DNA of 64,000 nt from Henricia sp. BOLD:AAB3569 (taxonomy: Eukaryota > Echinodermata > Asteroidea > Spinulosida > Echinasteridae): contig JBBELK010001543.1 in the NCBI GenBank assembly GCA_037783545.1, forward strand, positions 186,001 to 250,000, given 5' to 3'. Position numbers and translations under genes: made by a program. Shown here piece after piece: positions 26,668 through 39,950 of the stretch; within the stretch, counting starts at the first letter, position 1, and every line of letters begins with the position of its first letter. The notes below the pieces were generated by a model that ran no database searches, was not told where the DNA came from, and saw only the letters and a list, made by a program, of their open reading frames with translations.

Positions 26668-29341
26668 GTGCGCAATATAGAGAGTTTAGGGCATGCAAAA
26701 TTTGAAGTTCGTCGGAACATTTTTCGACCTCCAAATTTGCCGACGTTTGGACCACACTTTGACCAAATTGCCGAGCCAAACTGCAGTGCGTTAACGACAG
26801 TCAGAATGACTGAGCATGCGCACAACTCAGGAGTACCCCAAAGAGGTGTGTACAGACAGCCACGGTTTGCATGAGAGCAGTCAGGAAGCCTCAACCCAGT
26901 TTTTTCTAAACTTTGAAATTTCTCTGCCATTTACCGGCGAAAGTCTGTCATTTTTTTATGACAAGTGCGCAATATAGAGAGTTTAGGGCATGCAAAATTT
27001 GAAGTTCGTCGGAACATTTTTCGACCTCCAAATTTGCCGACGTTTGGACCACACTTTGACCAAATTGCCGAGCCAAACTGCGGTGCGTTAACGACAGTCC
27101 GAATGACTAAGCATGCGCACAACTCAGGAGTACCCCAAAGAGGTGTGTACAGACAGCCACGGTTTGCGTGAGAGCAGTCAGGAAGCCTCAACCCAGTTTT
27201 TTCTAAACTTTGAAATTTCTCTGCCATTTCCCGGCGAAAGTCTGTCAATTTGTTATGACAAGTGCACAATATAGAGAGTTTAGGGCTTGCAAAATTTGAA
27301 GTTTGTCGGAACATTTTTCGACCTTCAAATTTGCCGACGTTTGGACCACACTTTGACCAAATTGCCGAGCCAAACTGCGGTGCGTTAACGACAGTCCGAA
27401 TGACTGAGCATGCGCACAACTCAGGAGTACCCCAAAGAGGTGTGTACAGACAGCCACGGTTTGCGTGAGAGCAGTCAGGAAGCCTCAACCCAGTATTTTT
27501 CTAAACTTTGACATTTCTCTGCCATTTCCCGGCGAAAGTCTGTCAATTTTTTATGACAAGTGCGCAATATAGAGAGTTTAGGGCATGCAAAATTTGAAGT
27601 TCGTCGGAACATTTTTCGACCTCCAAATTTGCCGACGTTTGGACCACACTTTGACCAAATTGCCGAGCCAAACTGCGGTGCGTTAACGACAGTCCGAATG
27701 ACTGAGCATGCGCACAACTCAGGAGTACCCCAAAGAGGTGTGTACAGACAGCCACGGTTTGCGTGAGAGCAGTCAGGAAACCTCAACCCAGTTTTTTCTA
27801 AACTTTGAAATTTCTCTGCCATTTCCAGGCGAAAGTCTGTCAATTTTTTATGACAAGTGCGCAATATAGAGAGTTTAGGGCATGCAAAATTTGAAGTTCG
27901 TCGGAACATTTTTCGACCTCCAAATTTGCCGACGTTTGGACCACACTTTGACCAAATTGCCGAGCCAAACTGCGGTGCGTTAACGACAGTCCGAATGACT
28001 GAGCATGCGCACAACTCAGGAGTACCCTAAAGAGGTGTGTACAGACAGCCACGGTTTGCGTGAGAGCAGTCAGGAAGCCTCAACCCAGTTTTTTCTAAAC
28101 TTTGAAATTTCTCTGGCATTTCCCGGCGAAAGTCTGTCATTTTTTTATGACAAGTGCGCAATATAGAGAGTTTAGGGCATGCAAAATTTGAAGTTCGTCG
28201 GAACATTTTTCGACCTCCAAATTTGCCGACGTTTGGACCACACTTTGACCAAATTGCCGAGCCAAACTAGGGTGCGTTAACGACAGTCCGAATGACTGAG
28301 CATGCGCACAACTCAGGAGTACCCCAAAGAGGTGTGTACAGACAGCCACGGTTTGCGTGAGAGCAGTCAGGAAACCTCAACCCAGTTTTTTCTAAACTTT
28401 GAAATTTCTCTGCCATTTCCCGGCGAAAGTCTGTCAATTTTTTATGACAAGTGCGCAATATAGAGAGTTTAGGGCATGCAAAATTTGAAGTTCGTCGGAA
28501 CATTTTTCGACCTCCAAATTTGCCGACGTTTGGACCACACTTTGACCAAATTGCCGAGCCAAACTGCGGTGCGTTAACGACAGTCCGAATGACTGAGCAT
28601 GCGCACAACTCAGGAGTACCCCAAAGAGGTGTGTACAGACAGCCACGGTTTGCGTGAGAGCAGTCAGAAAGCCTCAACCCAGTTTTTTCTAAACTTTGAA
28701 ATTTCTCTGCCATTTCCCGGCGAAAGTCTGTCAATTTTTTATGACAAGTGCGCAATATAGAGAGTTTAGGGCATGCAAAATTTGAAGTTCGTCGGAACAT
28801 TTTTCGACCTCCAAATTTGCCGACGTTTGGACCACACTTTGACCAAATTGCCGAGCCAAACTGCGGTGCGTTAACGACAGTCCGAATGACTGAGCATGCG
28901 CACAACTCAGGAGTACCCCAAAGAGGTGTGTACAGACAGCCACGGTTTGCGTGAGAGCAGTCAGGAAGCCTCAACCCAGTTTTTTCTAAACTTTGAAATT
29001 TCTCTGCCATTTCCCGGCGAAAGTCTGTCAATTTTTTATGACAAGTGCGCAATATAGAGAGTTTAGGGCATGCAAATTTTGAAGTTCGTCGGAACATTTT
29101 TCGACCTCCAAATTTGCCGACGTTTGGACCACACTTTGACCAAATTGCCGAGCCAAACTGCGGTGCGTTAACGACAGTCCGAATGACTGAGCATGCGCAC
29201 AACTCAGGAGTATCCCAAAGAGGTGTGTACAGACAGCCACGGTTTGCGTGAGAGCAGTCAGGAAGCCTCAACCCAGTTTTTTCTAAACTTTGAAATTTCT
29301 CTGCCATTTCCCGGCGAAAGTCTGTCAATTTTTTATGACAA

Positions 29342-29592
29342 GTGCGCAATATAGAGAGTTTAGGGCATGCACAATTTGAAGTTCGTCGGAACATTTTTCG
29401 ACCTCAAACTGCGGTGCGTTAACGACAGTCCGAATGACTGAGCATGCGCACAACTCAGGAGTACCCCAAAGAGGTGTGTACAGACAGCCACGGTTTGCGT
29501 GAGAGCAGTCAGGAAGCCTCAACCCAGTTTTTTCTAAACTTTGAAATTTCTCTGCCATTTCCCGGCGAAAGTCTGTCAATTTTTTATGACAA
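29342..29592 (+). repeat. Truncated monomer (46 bp deletion), copy 2
   Basis: Same junction (near 29405) and same upstream GCACAATTTG substitution as copy 1, so it is a copy by descent and not a second deletion event. The monomer before it again has GAGTATCCC. Length is 251 bp. Confidence 0.9.
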
Positions 29593-30483
29593 GTGCGCAA
29601 TATAGAGAGTTTAGGGCATGCAAAATTTGAAGTTCGTCGGAACATTTTTCGACCTCCAAATTTGCCGACGTTTGGACCACACTTTGACCAAATTGCCGAG
29701 CCAAACTGCGGTGCGTTAACGACAGTCCGAATGACTGAGCATGCGCACAACTCAGGAGTACCCCAAAGAGGTGTGTACAGACAGCCACGGTTTGCGTGAG
29801 AGCAGTCAGAAAGCCTCAACCCAGTTTTTTCTAAACTTTGAAATTTCTCTGCCATTTCCCGGCGAAAGTCTGTCAATTTTTTATGACAAGTGCGCAATAT
29901 AGAGAGTTTAGGGCATGCAAAATTTGAAGTTCGTCGGAACATTTTTCGACCTCCAAATTTGCCGACGTTTGGACCACACTTTGACCAAATTGCCGAGCCA
30001 AACTGCGGTGCGTTAACGACAGTCCGAATGACTGAGCATGCGCACAACTCAGGAGTACCCCAAAGAGGTGTGTACAGACAGCCACGGTTTGCGTGAGAGC
30101 AGTCAGGAAGCCTCAACCCAGTTTTTTCTAAACTTTGAAATTTCTCTGCCATTTCCCGGCGAAAGTCTGTCAATTTTTTATGACAAGTGCGCAATATAGA
30201 GAGTTTAGGGCATGCAAATTTTGAAGTTCGTCGGAACATTTTTCGACCTCCAAATTTGCCGACGTTTGGACCACACTTTGACCAAATTGCCGAGCCAAAC
30301 TGCGGTGCGTTAACGACAGTCCGAATGACTGAGCATGCGCACAACTCAGGAGTATCCCAAAGAGGTGTGTACAGACAGCCACGGTTTGCGTGAGAGCAGT
30401 CAGGAAGCCTCAACCCAGTTTTTTCTAAACTTTGAAATTTCTCTGCCATTTCCCGGCGAAAGTCTGTCAATTTTTTATGACAA

Positions 30484-30735
30484 GTGCGCAATATAGAGAG
30501 TTTAGGGCATGCACAATTTGAAGTTCGTCGGAACATTTTTCGACCTCAAACTGCGGTGCGTTAACGACAGTCCGAATGACTGAGCATGCGCACAACTCAG
30601 GAGTACCCCAAAGAGGTGTGTACAGACAGCCACGGTTTGCGTGAGAGCAGTCAGGAAGCCTCAACCCAGTTTTTTCTAAACTTTGAAATTTCTCTGCCAT
30701 TTCCCGGCGAAAGTCTGTCAATTTTTTTATGACAA
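30484..30735 (+). repeat. Truncated monomer (46 bp deletion), copy 3
   Basis: Identical junction near 30547 with the GCACAATTTG marker. It is followed by the GCAGTGCG monomer, as in copies 1 and 4. Confidence 0.9.
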
Positions 30736-33113
30736 GTGCGCAATATAGAGAGTTTAGGGCATGCAAAATTTGAAGTTCGTCGGAACATTTTTCGACCTCC
30801 AAATTTGCCGACGTTTGGACCACACTTTGACCAAATTGCCGAGCCAAACTGCAGTGCGTTAACGACAGTCAGAATGACTGAGCATGCGCACAACTCAGGA
30901 GTACCCCAAAGAGGTGTGTACAGACAGCCACGGTTTGCATGAGAGCAGTCAGGAAGCCTCAACCCAGTTTTTTCTAAACTTTGAAATTTCTCTGCCATTT
31001 ACCGGCGAAAGTCTGTCATTTTTTTATGACAAGTGCGCAATATAGAGAGTTTAGGGCATGCAAAATTTGAAGTTCGTCGGAACATTTTTCGACCTCCAAA
31101 TTTGCCGACGTTTGGACCACACTTTGACCAAATTGCCGAGCCAAACTGCGGTGCGTTAACGACAGTCCGAATGACTAAGCATGCGCACAACTCAGGAGTA
31201 CCCCAAAGAGGTGTGTACAGACAGCCACGGTTTGCGTGAGAGCAGTCAGGAAGCCTCAACCCAGTTTTTTCTAAACTTTGAAATTTCTCTGCCATTTCCC
31301 GGCGAAAGTCTGTCAATTTGTTATGACAAGTGCACAATATAGAGAGTTTAGGGCTTGCAAAATTTGAAGTTCGTCGGAACATTTTTCGACCTTCAAATTT
31401 GCCGACGTTTGGACCACACTTTGACCAAATTGCCGAGCCAAACTGCGGTGCGTTAACGACAGTCCGAATGACTGAGCATGCGCACAACTCAGGAGTACCC
31501 CAAAGAGGTGTGTACAGACAGCCACGGTTTGCGTGAGAGCAGTCAGGAAGCCTCAACCCAGTATTTTTCTAAACTTTGACATTTCTCTGCCATTTCCCGG
31601 CGAAAGTCTGTCAATTTTTTATGACAAGTGCGCAATATAGAGAGTTTAGGGCATGCAAAATTTGAAGTTCGTCGGAACATTTTTCGACCTCCAAATTTGC
31701 CGACGTTTGGACCACACTTTGACCAAATTGCCGAGCCAAACTGCGGTGCGTTAACGACAGTCCGAATGACTGAGCATGCGCACAACTCAGGAGTACCCCA
31801 AAGAGGTGTGTACAGACAGCCACGGTTTGCGTGAGAGCAGTCAGGAAACCTCAACCCAGTTTTTTCTAAACTTTGAAATTTCTCTGCCATTTCCAGGCGA
31901 AAGTCTGTCAATTTTTTATGACAAGTGCGCAATATAGAGAGTTTAGGGCATGCAAAATTTGAAGTTCGTCGGAACATTTTTCGACCTCCAAATTTGCCGA
32001 CGTTTGGACCACACTTTGACCAAATTGCCGAGCCAAACTGCGGTGCGTTAACGACAGTCCGAATGACTGAGCATGCGCACAACTCAGGAGTACCCCAAAG
32101 AGGTGTGTACAGACAGCCACGGTTTGCGTGAGAGCAGTCAGGAAGCCTCAACCCAGTTTTTTTCTAAACTTTGAAATTTCTCTGCCATTTCCCGGCGAAA
32201 GTCTGTCAATTTTTTATGACAAGTGCGCAATATAGAGAGTTTAGGGCATGCAAAATTTGAAGTTCGTCGGAACATTTTTCGACCTCCAAATTTGCCGACG
32301 TTTGGACCACACTTTGACCAAATTGCCGAGCCAAACTGCGGTGCGTTAACGACAGTCCGAATGACTGAGCATGCGCACAACTCAGGAGTACCCCAAAGAG
32401 GTGTGTACAGACAGCCACGGTTTGCGTGAGAGCAGTCAGGAAGCCTCAACCCAGTTTTTTCTAAACTTTGAAATTTCTCTGCCATTTCCCGGCGAAAGTC
32501 TGTCAATTTTTTATGACAAGTGCGCAATATAGAGAGTTTAGGGCATGCAAAATTTGAAGTTCGTCGGAACATTTTTCGACCTCCAAATTTGCCGACGTTT
32601 GGACCACACTTTGACCAAATTGCCGAGCCAAACTTCGGTGCGTTAACGACAGTCCGAATGACTGAGCATGCGCACAACTCAGGAGTACCCCAAAGAGGTG
32701 TGTACAGACAGCCACGGTTTGCGTGAGAGCAGTCAGGAAGCCTCAACCCAGTTTTTTCTAAACTTTGAAATTTCTCTGCCATTTCCCGGCGAAAGTCTGT
32801 CAATTTTTTATGACAAGTGCGCAATATAGAGAGTTTAGGGCATGCAAATTTTGAAGTTCGTCGGAACATTTTTCGACCTCCAAATTTGCCGACGTTTGGA
32901 CCACACTTTGACCAAATTGCCGAGCCAAACTGCGGTGCGTTAACGACAGTCCGAATGACTGAGCATGCGCACAACTCAGGAGTATCCCAAAGAGGTGTGT
33001 ACAGACAGCCACGGTTTGCGTGAGAGCAGTCAGGAAGCCTCAACCCAGTTTTTTCTAAACTTTGAAATTTCTCTGCCATTTCCCGGCGAAAGTCTGTCAA
33101 TTTTTTATGACAA

Positions 33114-33365
33114 GTGCGCAATATAGAGAGTTTAGGGCATGCACAATTTGAAGTTCGTCGGAACATTTTTCGACCTCAAACTGCGGTGCGTTAACGACAG
33201 TCCGAATGACTGAGCATGCGCACAACTCAGGAGTACCCCAAAGAGGTGTGTACAGACAGCCACGGTTTGCGTGAGAGCAGTCAGGAAGCCTCAACCCAGT
33301 TTTTTCTAAACTTTGAAATTTCTCTGCCATTTCCCGGCGAAAGTCTGTCAATTTTTTTATGACAA
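33114..33365 (+). repeat. Truncated monomer (46 bp deletion), copy 4
   Basis: Identical junction near 33177 with the GCACAATTTG marker. It is followed by the GCAGTGCG monomer. Confidence 0.9.
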
Positions 33366-36300
33366 GTGCGCAATATAGAGAGTTTAGGGCATGCAAAATT
33401 TGAAGTTCGTCGGAACATTTTTCGACCTCCAAATTTGCCGACGTTTGGACCACACTTTGACCAAATTGCCGAGCCAAACTGCAGTGCGTTAACGACAGTC
33501 AGAATGACTGAGCATGCGCACAACTCAGGAGTACCCCAAAGAGGTGTGTACAGACAGCCACGGTTTGCATGAGAGCAGTCAGGAAGCCTCAACCCAGTTT
33601 TTTCTAAACTTTGAAATTTCTCTGCCATTTACCGGCGAAAGTCTGTCATTTTTTTATGACAAGTGCGCAATATAGAGAGTTTAGGGCATGCAAAATTTGA
33701 AGTTCGTCGGAACATTTTTCGACCTCCAAATTTGCCGACGTTTGGACCACACTTTGACCAAATTGCCGAGCCAAACTGCGGTGCGTTAACGACAGTCCGA
33801 ATGACTAAGCATGCGCACAACTCAGGAGTACCCCAAAGAGGTGTGTACAGACAGCCACGGTTTGCGTGAGAGCAGTCAGGAAGCCTCAACCCAGTTTTTT
33901 CTAAACTTTGAAATTTCTCTGCCATTTCCCGGCGAAAGTCTGTCAATTTGTTATGACAAGTGCACAATATAGAGAGTTTAGGGCTTGCAAAATTTGAAGT
34001 TCGTCGGAACATTTTTCGACCTTCAAATTTGCCGACGTTTGGACCACACTTTGACCAAATTGCCGAGCCAAACTGCGGTGCGTTAACGACAGTCCGAATG
34101 ACTGAGCATGCGCACAACTCAGGAGTACCCCAAAGAGGTGTGTACAGACAGCCACTGTTTGCGTGAGAGCAGTCAGGAAGCCTCAACCCAGTTTTTTCTA
34201 AACTTTAAAATTTCTCTGCCATTTCCCGGCGAAAGTCTGTCAATTTTTTATGACAAGTGCGCAATATAGAGAGTTTAGGGCATGCAAAATTTGAAGTTCG
34301 TCGGAACATTTTTCGACCTCCAAATTTGCCGACGTTTGGACCACACTTTGACCAAATTGCCGAGCCAAACTGCGGTGCGTTAACGACAGTCCGAATGACT
34401 GAGCATGCGCACAACTCAGGAGTACCCCAAAGAGGTGTGTACAGACAGCCACGGTTTGCGTGAGAGCAGTCAGGAAGCCTCAACCCAGTTTTTTCTAAAC
34501 TTTGAAATTTCTCTGCCATTTCCCGGCGAAAGTCTGTCAATTTTTTTATGACAAGTGCGCAATATAGAGAGTTTAGGGCATGCAAAATTTGAAGTTCGTC
34601 GGAACATTTTTCGACCTTCAAATTTGCCGACGTTTGGACCACACTTTGACCAAATTGCCGAGCCAAACTGCGGTGCGTTAACGACAGTCCGAATGACTGA
34701 GCATGCGCACAACTCAGGAGTACCCCAAAGAGGTGTGTACAGACAGCCACGGTTTGCGTGAGAGCAGTCAGGAAGCCTCAACCCAGTTTTTTTCTAAACT
34801 TTGACATTTCTCTGCCATTTCCCGGCGAAAGTCTATCAATTTTTTATGACAAGTGCGCAATATAGAGAGTTTAGGGCATGCAAAATTTGAAGTTCGTCGG
34901 AACATTTTTCGACCTCCAAATTTGCCGACGTTTGGACCACACTTTGACCAAATTGCCGAGCCAAACTGCGGTGCGTTAACGACAGTCCGAATGACTGAGC
35001 ATGCGCACAACTCAGGAGTACCCCAAAGAGGTGTGTACAGACAGCCACGGTTTGCGTGAGAGCAGTCAGGAAGCCTCAACCCAGTTTTTTTCTAAACTTT
35101 GAAATTTCTCTGCCATTTCCCGGCGAAAGTCTATCAATTTTTTATGACAAGTGCGCAATATAGAGAGTTTAGGGCATGCAAAATTTGAAGTTCGTCGGAA
35201 CATTTTTCGACCTCCAAATTTGCCGACGTTTGGACCACACTTTGACCAAATTGCCGAGCCAAACTGCGGTGCGTTAACGACAGTCCGAATGACTGAGCAT
35301 GCGCACAACTCAGGAGTACCCCAAAGAGGTGTGTACAGACAGCCACGGTTTGCGTGAGAGCAGTCAGGAAGCCTCAACCCAGTTTTTTCTAAACTTTGAA
35401 ATTTCTCTGCCATTTCCCGGCGAAAGTCTGTCAATTTTTTATGACAAGTGCGCAATATAGAGAGTTTAGGGCATGCAAAATTTGAAGTTCGTCGGAACAT
35501 TTTTCGACCTCCAAATTTGCCGACGTTTGGACCACACTTTGACCAAATTGCCGAGCCAAACTGCGGTGCGTTAACGACAGTCCGAATGACTGAGCATGCG
35601 CACAACTCAGGAGTACCCCAAAGAGGTGTGTACAGACAGCCACGGTTTGCGTGAGAGCAGTCAGGAAGCCTCAACCCAGTTTTTTCTAAACTTTGAAATT
35701 TCTCTGCCATTTCCCGGCGAAAGTCTGTCAATTTTTTATGACAAGTGCGCAATATAGAGAGTTTAGGGCATGCAAAATTTGAAGTTCGTCGGAACATTTT
35801 TCGACCTCCAAATTTGCCGACGTTTGGACCACACTTTGACCAAATTGCCGAGCCAAACTGCGGTGCGTTAACGACAGTCCGAATGACTGAGCATGCGCAC
35901 AACTCAGGAGTACCCCAAAGAGGTGTGTACAGACAGCCACGGTTTGCGTGAGAGCAGTCAGGAAGCCTCAACCCAGTTTTTTCTAAACTTTGAAATTTCT
36001 CTGCCATTTCCCGGCGAAAGTCTGTCAATTTTTTATGACAAGTGCGCAATATAGAGAGTTTAGGGCATGCAAAATTTGAAGTTCGTCGGAACATTTTTCG
36101 ACCTCCAAATTTGCCGACGTTTGGACCACACTTTGACCAAATTGCCGAGCCAAACTGCGGTGCGTTAACGACAGTCCGAATGACTGAGCATGCGCACAAC
36201 TCAGGAGTACCCCAAAGAGGTGTGTACAGACAGCCACGGTTTGCGTGAGAGCAGTCAGGAAGCCTCAACCCAGTTTTTTCTAAACTTTGAAATTTCTCTG

Positions 36301-36636
36301 CCATTTCCCGGCGAAAGTCTGTCAATTTTGTATGACAAGTGCGCAATATAGAGAGTTTAGGGCATGCAAAATTTGAAGTTCGTCGGAACATTTTTCGACC
36401 TTCAAATTTGCCGACGTTTGGACCACACTTTGACCAAATTGCCGAGCCAAACTGCGGTGCGTTAACGACAGTCCGAATGACTGAGCATGCGCACAACTTA
36501 GGAGTACCCCAAAGAGGTGTGTACAGACAGCCACGGTTTGCGTGAGAGCAGTCAGGAAGCCTCAACCCAGTTTTTTTCTAAACTTTGAAATTTCTCTGCC
36601 ATTTCCAGGCGAAAGTCTGTCAATTTTTTATGACAA

Positions 36637-38122
36637 GTGCGCAATATAGAGAGTTTAGGGCATGCAAAATTTGAAGTTCGTCGGAACATTTTTCGACCTC
36701 CAAATTTGCCGACGTTTGGACCACACTTTGACCAAATTGCCAAGCCAAACTGCGGTGCGTTAACGACAGTCCGAATGACTGAGCATGCGCACAACTCAGG
36801 AGTACCCCAAAGAGGTGTGTACAGACAGCCACGGTTTGCGTGAGAGCAGTCAGGAAGCCTCAACCCAGTTTTTTCTAAACTTTGAAATTTCTCTGCCATT
36901 TCCCGGCGAAAGTCTGTCAATTTTTTATGACAAGTGCGCAATATAGAGAGTTTAGGGCATGCAAAATTTGAAGTTCGTCGGAACATTTTTCGACCTCCAA
37001 ATTTGCCGACGTTTGGACCACACTTTGACCAAATTGCCGAGCCAAACTGCGGTGCGTTAACGACAGTCCGAATGACTGAGCATGCGCACAACTCAGGAGT
37101 ACCCCAAAGAGGTGTGTACAGACAGCCACGGTTTGCGTGAGAGCAGTCAGAAAGCCTCAACCCAGTTTTTTCTAAACTTTGAAATTTCTCTGCCATTTCC
37201 CGGCGAAAGTCTGTCAATTTTTTATGACAAGTGCGCAATATAGAGAGTTTAGGGCATGCAAAATTTGAAGTTCGTCGGAACATTTTTCGACCTTCAAATT
37301 TGCCGACGTTTGGACCACACTTTGACCAAATTGCCGAGCCAAACTGCGGTGCGTTAACGACAGTCCGAATGACTGAGCATGCGCACAACTCAGGAGTACC
37401 CCAAAGAGGTGTGTACAGACAGCCACGGTTTGCGTGAGAGCAGTCAGGAAGCCTCAACCCAGTTTTTTTCTAAACTTTGAAATTTCTCTGCCATTTCCAG
37501 GCGAAAGTCTGTCAATTTTTTATGACAAGTGCGCAATATAGAGAGTTTAGGGCATGCAAAATTTGAAGTTCGTCGGAACATTTTTCGACCTCCAAATTTG
37601 CCGACGTTTGGACCACACTTTGACCAAATTGCCAAGCCAAACTGCGGTGCGTTAACGACAGTCCGAATGACTGAGCATGCGCACAACTCAGGAGTACCCC
37701 AAAGAGGTGTGTACAGACAGCCACGGTTTGCGTGAGAGCAGTCAGAAAGCCTCAACCCAGTTTTTTCTAAACTTTGAAATTTCTCTGCCATTTCCCGGCG
37801 AAAGTCTGTCAATTTGTTATGACAAGTGCGCAATATAGAGAGTTTAGGGCATGCAAAATTTGAAGTTCGTCGGAACATTTTTCGACCTCCAAATTTGCCG
37901 ACGTTTGGACCACACTTTGACCAAATTGCCGAGCCAAACTGCGGTGCGTTAACGACAGTCCGAATGACTGAGCATGCGCACAACTCAGGAGTATCCCAAA
38001 GAGGTGTGTACAGACAGCCACGGTTTGCGTGAGAGCAGTCAGGAAGCCTCAACCCAGTTTTTTCTAAACTTTGAAATTTCTCTGCCATTTCCCGGCGAAA
38101 GTCTGTCAATTTGTTATGACAA
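36637..38122 (+). repeat. Partial trimer repeat (892 bp offset)
   Basis: The marked monomer with GCCAAGCCAAACTG, preceded by TTTCCAGGCG, occurs at 36637 and again at 37529. The same type is seen singly at 24634 and 53190, so this variant has been spread over at least 28 kb of the array. The following monomers match less well, so the block is short. Confidence 0.6.
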
Positions 38123-38373
38123 GTGCGCAATATAGAGAGTTTAGGGCATGCACAATTTGAAGTTCGTCGGAACATTTTTCGACCTCAAACTGCGGTGCGT
38201 TAACGACAGTCCGAATGACTGAGCATGCGCACAACTCAGGAGTACCCCAAAGAGGTGTGTACAGACAGCCACTGTTTGCGTGAGAGCAGTCAGGAAGCCT
38301 CAACCCAGTTTTGTCTAAACTTTGAAATTTCTCTGCCATTTCCCGGCGAAAGTCTGTCAATTTGTTATGACAA
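38123..38373 (+). repeat. Truncated monomer (46 bp deletion), copy 5
   Basis: Same deletion junction near 38186 with GCACAATTTG, preceded by a GAGTATCCC monomer. It lies about 0.6 kb left of the transposon. Confidence 0.9.
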
Positions 38374-38768
38374 GTGCGCAATATAGAGAGTTTAGGGCAT
38401 GCAAAATTTGAAGTTCGTCGGAACATTTTTCGACCTCCAAATTTTCCGACGTTTGGACCACACTTTGACCAAATTGCCGAGCCAAACTGCGGTGCGTTAA
38501 CGAGGAGTACCCCGAAGAGGTGTGTACAGACAGCCACGGTTTGCGTGAGAGCAGTCAGGAAGTCTCAACCCAGTTTTTTCTAAACTTTGAAATTTCTCTG
38601 CCATTTCCCGGCGAAAGTCTGTCAATTTTTTTATGACAAGTGCGCAATATAGAGAGTTTGGACCACACTTTGACCAAATTGCCGAGCCAAACTGCGGTGC
38701 GTTAACGACAGTCCGAATGACTGAGCATGCGCACAACTCAGGAGTACCCCAAAGAGGTGTGTACAGAC
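38374..38768 (+). repeat. Two further deleted monomers next to the transposon
   Basis: The monomer starting at 38374 has GCGTTAACGA joined to GGAGTACCCC at about 38503, a 32 bp loss, followed by CCGAAGAGG where other copies have CCAAAGAGG. The next, starting at 38640, has GAGAGTTT joined to GGACCACAC at about 38659, a 61 bp loss with a shared GTTT at the join. That second monomer is the one the transposon interrupts. Its remaining part lies at 40051-40158, and the two parts sum to the length expected for a 298 bp monomer minus 61 bp. Confidence 0.85.
38761..38768 (+). repeat. Target-site duplication, left copy (GTACAGAC)
   Basis: GTACAGAC ends the left flank and is repeated exactly at 40043-40050. 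Uninterrupted monomers have a single GTACAGAC at this point. Eight bases fitting nTnnnnAn is the usual hAT superfamily target pattern. Confidence 0.92.
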
Positions 38769-38882
38769 CATGGAGCTATATATAAGAACTAGAGTGCGCA
38801 CTTATCACGTGACCCCGTGCCTGTGCGCGGTACCCGGGCGTGCCGCCCTGGGACCGCGTCCGCCATTTTGTTAGTGGTCAAA
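38769..38882 (+). repeat. Left terminal inverted repeat of the transposon
   Basis: The outer 52 or so bases pair with the right end with only a few mismatches, and pairing resumes at CGCCATTTTGTTAGTGG (38861-38877). Between them the left arm has about 22 extra bases rich in C and G. It contains CACGTG at 38806-38811, exactly 37 bp from the tip, as does the right arm. Confidence 0.85.
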
Positions 38883-39950
38883 ATGATTGATAAATACCCG
38901 GATGTATCCACTGCAGTCAACGGCGCGGCAGCTATAAATGGGCTTTTAAATGATTTATTGGCTGTTTAACGCCAGTCATGAGTGAGCTTTTTCTATTGTA
39001 CCTAGGCAGGTATAAGTAACGTACACCTCTGCCACTAATTATGACATAATAATGTCACAAAAAGTGCGACTTTTGTTAGAAACGTGATTTTAGAAATGAA
39101 AAAAATACAGTTTTTCTCTTGAAAACGCTAGGTTATGCTATGTACTTAATGCATGGTGAACGGTAGAACGGTAGTTTTTCCCTTAGGCAGTCGGTTTCAC
39201 CGGGAAATCCTGCACCTTACAGTCGCGCTGAACTAAATTATCCCAGAAATTTGAATTAAGTTCGACGTATGAAACAATTTGGAGCGACTTGGTTCGCCAG
39301 AAGTCGAAAGATCGAACGACTGAACAGCGACTTGGTTTCAGACGTCGATCTTAAGTGTGCGCGCGGCTCGCATACCGACGCCTGTCTGAAACAAAATTTT
39401 AATCGGAACGATCGTGCGCCTGTATGAAACGGGTGTTACTTTCCCCCAAGTTAATGGCTGAGGTACTGGTATACCCGAATGCTCTACCTACACACGCAAA
39501 AAGCAGTGGGGGACGTAGCAGGAAAGAACTAGGAAGTTGATCGTGGCTTCAGACCTTGTGTGCAAAATAGATGAGGCAGGCTGAAAAAAAATCCAGTGTT
39601 TCCTCACAAAATCTTAAACTTTCCCACTCCAAATTTCGAGTTTTTCCATCAAATCTGCACATTCTAATGCTAGATAAGTCATTAAAAAAAATTATGATCA
39701 ACTCCCCAAATCTTGTACAGTACCCGGGCGACGATTTTGAATGTTGTTTGGCCCATGGGGAAAGAAAAGTGTTTGGCCTAACTAAAGTTTCAATCTTTTA
39801 AAGTAAAATATAAACATGGGACAATGATCCGACAGTCAGGATGATTGTAGTTAGCAACCACATCTTTCTGCACCCCTATCGCTGAAAGCATAATCTTAAA
39901 ATAAAATTAAAGCTGAAAATACGCATGTCGTCAATACATTAGCACGTACT
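38883..39950. other. Transposon interior, no recognised gene
   Basis: About 1.07 kb of AT-rich sequence with no similarity to the satellite. The longest reading frame (39571-39801, + strand, 76 codons) is lysine- and serine-rich with no motif I recognise, and is too short for a transposase, so I do not call it a gene. A GTTTCAGAC / GTCTGAAAC inverted pair near 39337 and 39385 could form a hairpin with a loop of about 40 bases. An 11 bp GTACCCGGGCG occurs near 38830 and again near 39720. Neither points to a function. Confidence 0.6.

Larger units (their letters stand above)
25228..34180 (+). repeat. Complex overlapping duplications at offsets 2926, 1142, 4068 and 2630 bp
   Basis: The same marked monomers return in blocks. 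GCAAATTTTGAAG with GAGTATCCC starts at 26119, 29045, 30187 and 32817. Each is followed by a 46 bp-deleted monomer. Three of the four continue with GCAGTGCG (26668, 30736, 33366), GACTAAGCATG (26965, 31033, 33663) and GTGCACAAT/GGGCTTGC (27262, 31330, 33960). A block with CAAACTAGGGTG occurs near 25341 and 28267. The offsets overlap, so several unequal exchanges or copying events are layered. The last copy loses the CAGTATTTTTC variant shared at 27493 and 31560 and ends near 34.18 kb. Confidence 0.85.
1..38768 (+). repeat. 297-298 bp satellite array, left block (about 130 monomers)
   Basis: Head-to-tail copies recur every 297 or 298 bp with near-identical sequence. The period is visible from landmarks such as the GTTAAC site and the paired GCATGC sites. 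Strand is arbitrary and is taken as the orientation that reads GTGCGCAATATAGAG. Length differences come mostly from two T-runs (usually 6 or 7 T). Copies differ by a few substitutions, and variants are shared by groups of nearby monomers, as expected from unequal exchange and local amplification. No gene interrupts the block. Centromeric, pericentromeric or subtelomeric location is plausible for an array this long but cannot be decided from sequence alone. Confidence 0.98.

Noticed and set aside
1..38768. CRISPR-like array
   Set aside because: Units are 297 bp, contiguous and without unique spacers. The surroundings are eukaryotic satellite.
39571..39801. 76-codon frame in the transposon as a possible transposase remnant
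   Set aside because: No DDE, BED zinc finger or hATC-like motif is visible, and AT-rich sequence of this length often contains such a frame.
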